Positions 63,952 to 64,000 of a DNA stretch of 64,000 nucleotides are shown in pieces (the first letter of the stretch is position 1; the number at the start of each line of letters is the position of its first letter). Location: assembly GCA_016219875.1 (NCBI GenBank), contig JACRJZ010000132.1:33910-97909 (forward strand), in the 5' to 3' direction. Source of the DNA: Verrucomicrobiota bacterium. Its GTDB lineage: Bacteria > Verrucomicrobiota > Verrucomicrobiia > Limisphaerales > JACRJZ01. A program made the translations under genes and the position numbers. The notes below the pieces were generated by a model, which worked only from the letters and a program-made list of their open reading frames with translations, did not search any database and was not told the DNA's origin.

Positions 63952-64000
63952 ATGGAACAGACAATGAGTCAAACAACACGAACGGAAGTGCTGGCCAAGA
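63952..64000 (+). mobile_element. Start of a transposase/integrase-like gene (cut by window edge)
   Basis: An open frame from the ATG at 63952 (or 63964) reads MEQTMSQTTRTEVLAK to the window edge. The TRTEVLAK start resembles the N-termini of IS-borne integrase-core proteins that begin with ...KTEVLAKLRRRY. Only 16 residues are visible, so the call rests mainly on the paired repeats just upstream. Confidence 0.4.

Overview
The window is high-GC and gene-dense, with weak Shine-Dalgarno signals. Its secreted proteins are very large, Asn/Thr-rich multidomain proteins built from Fn3, LamG, Ig-like, lamin-tail and CotH modules. Together with XylR-type regulators (LacI-like sensor fused to an AraC helix-turn-helix), an HzsA-like c-type cytochrome, a DUF4175 protein and DUF5107-TPR proteins, this points to Verrucomicrobia, probably the Pedosphaera/Limisphaerales side. 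That placement is inference from gene content only. No rRNA or other phylogenetic marker is present.

Layout. 1-13.9 kb: four same-strand genes for exported proteins (a giant Fn3-rich protein ending in a Hint domain, a propeller protein, a rhodanese-like protein, an Fn3/cohesin-like protein), probably one operon. 14.2-27.6 kb: GH78 alpha-L-rhamnosidase, PQQ-type propeller protein, DUF4175 membrane protein with a large coiled-coil partner, Gfo/Idh/MocA oxidoreductase, and a secreted TolB-propeller/HzsA-like triheme protein. The spacers here carry several families of inverted repeats.

27.8-41.8 kb is a defence island on the plus strand. It holds an MmeI-like single-chain restriction-modification enzyme; a rifampicin-phosphotransferase/PEP-synthase-like protein coupled to a methyltransferase; a TfoX-N protein; and a type ISP-like restriction-methyltransferase gene whose middle has been replaced by an OLD-like ATPase plus a frameshifted Toprim-like DUF3226 gene. 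These are followed by a DUF4062 protein with a small conserved partner, and by a Pycsar-type pair (class III cyclase plus DqKA membrane effector) led by a translationally coupled DUF2188 gene. The island ends next to a perfect 27-bp palindrome. It starts just after what looks like the decayed signal peptide of a secreted-protein gene.

42-63.8 kb: DUF5107-TPR protein, a leaderless HELTH metallopeptidase, a duplicated 3' scrap of the TPR gene, tRNA-Arg(TCG), a XylR-like regulator followed by a direct-repeat operator candidate and a four-LamG protein, and a 2846-residue CotH/lamin-tail protein. Then, on the minus strand, come guanine deaminase and Mpl (murein peptide recycling). The last 130 bases look like the left end of an insertion sequence.

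Most interesting points: the nested replacement inside the type ISP gene, the two-gene DUF4062 module, the DUF2188-Pycsar operon with an unusual cyclase active site, the Hint domain on a giant adhesin-like protein, the variety of palindromic intergenic repeats, and the scrambled TPR/peptidase locus.
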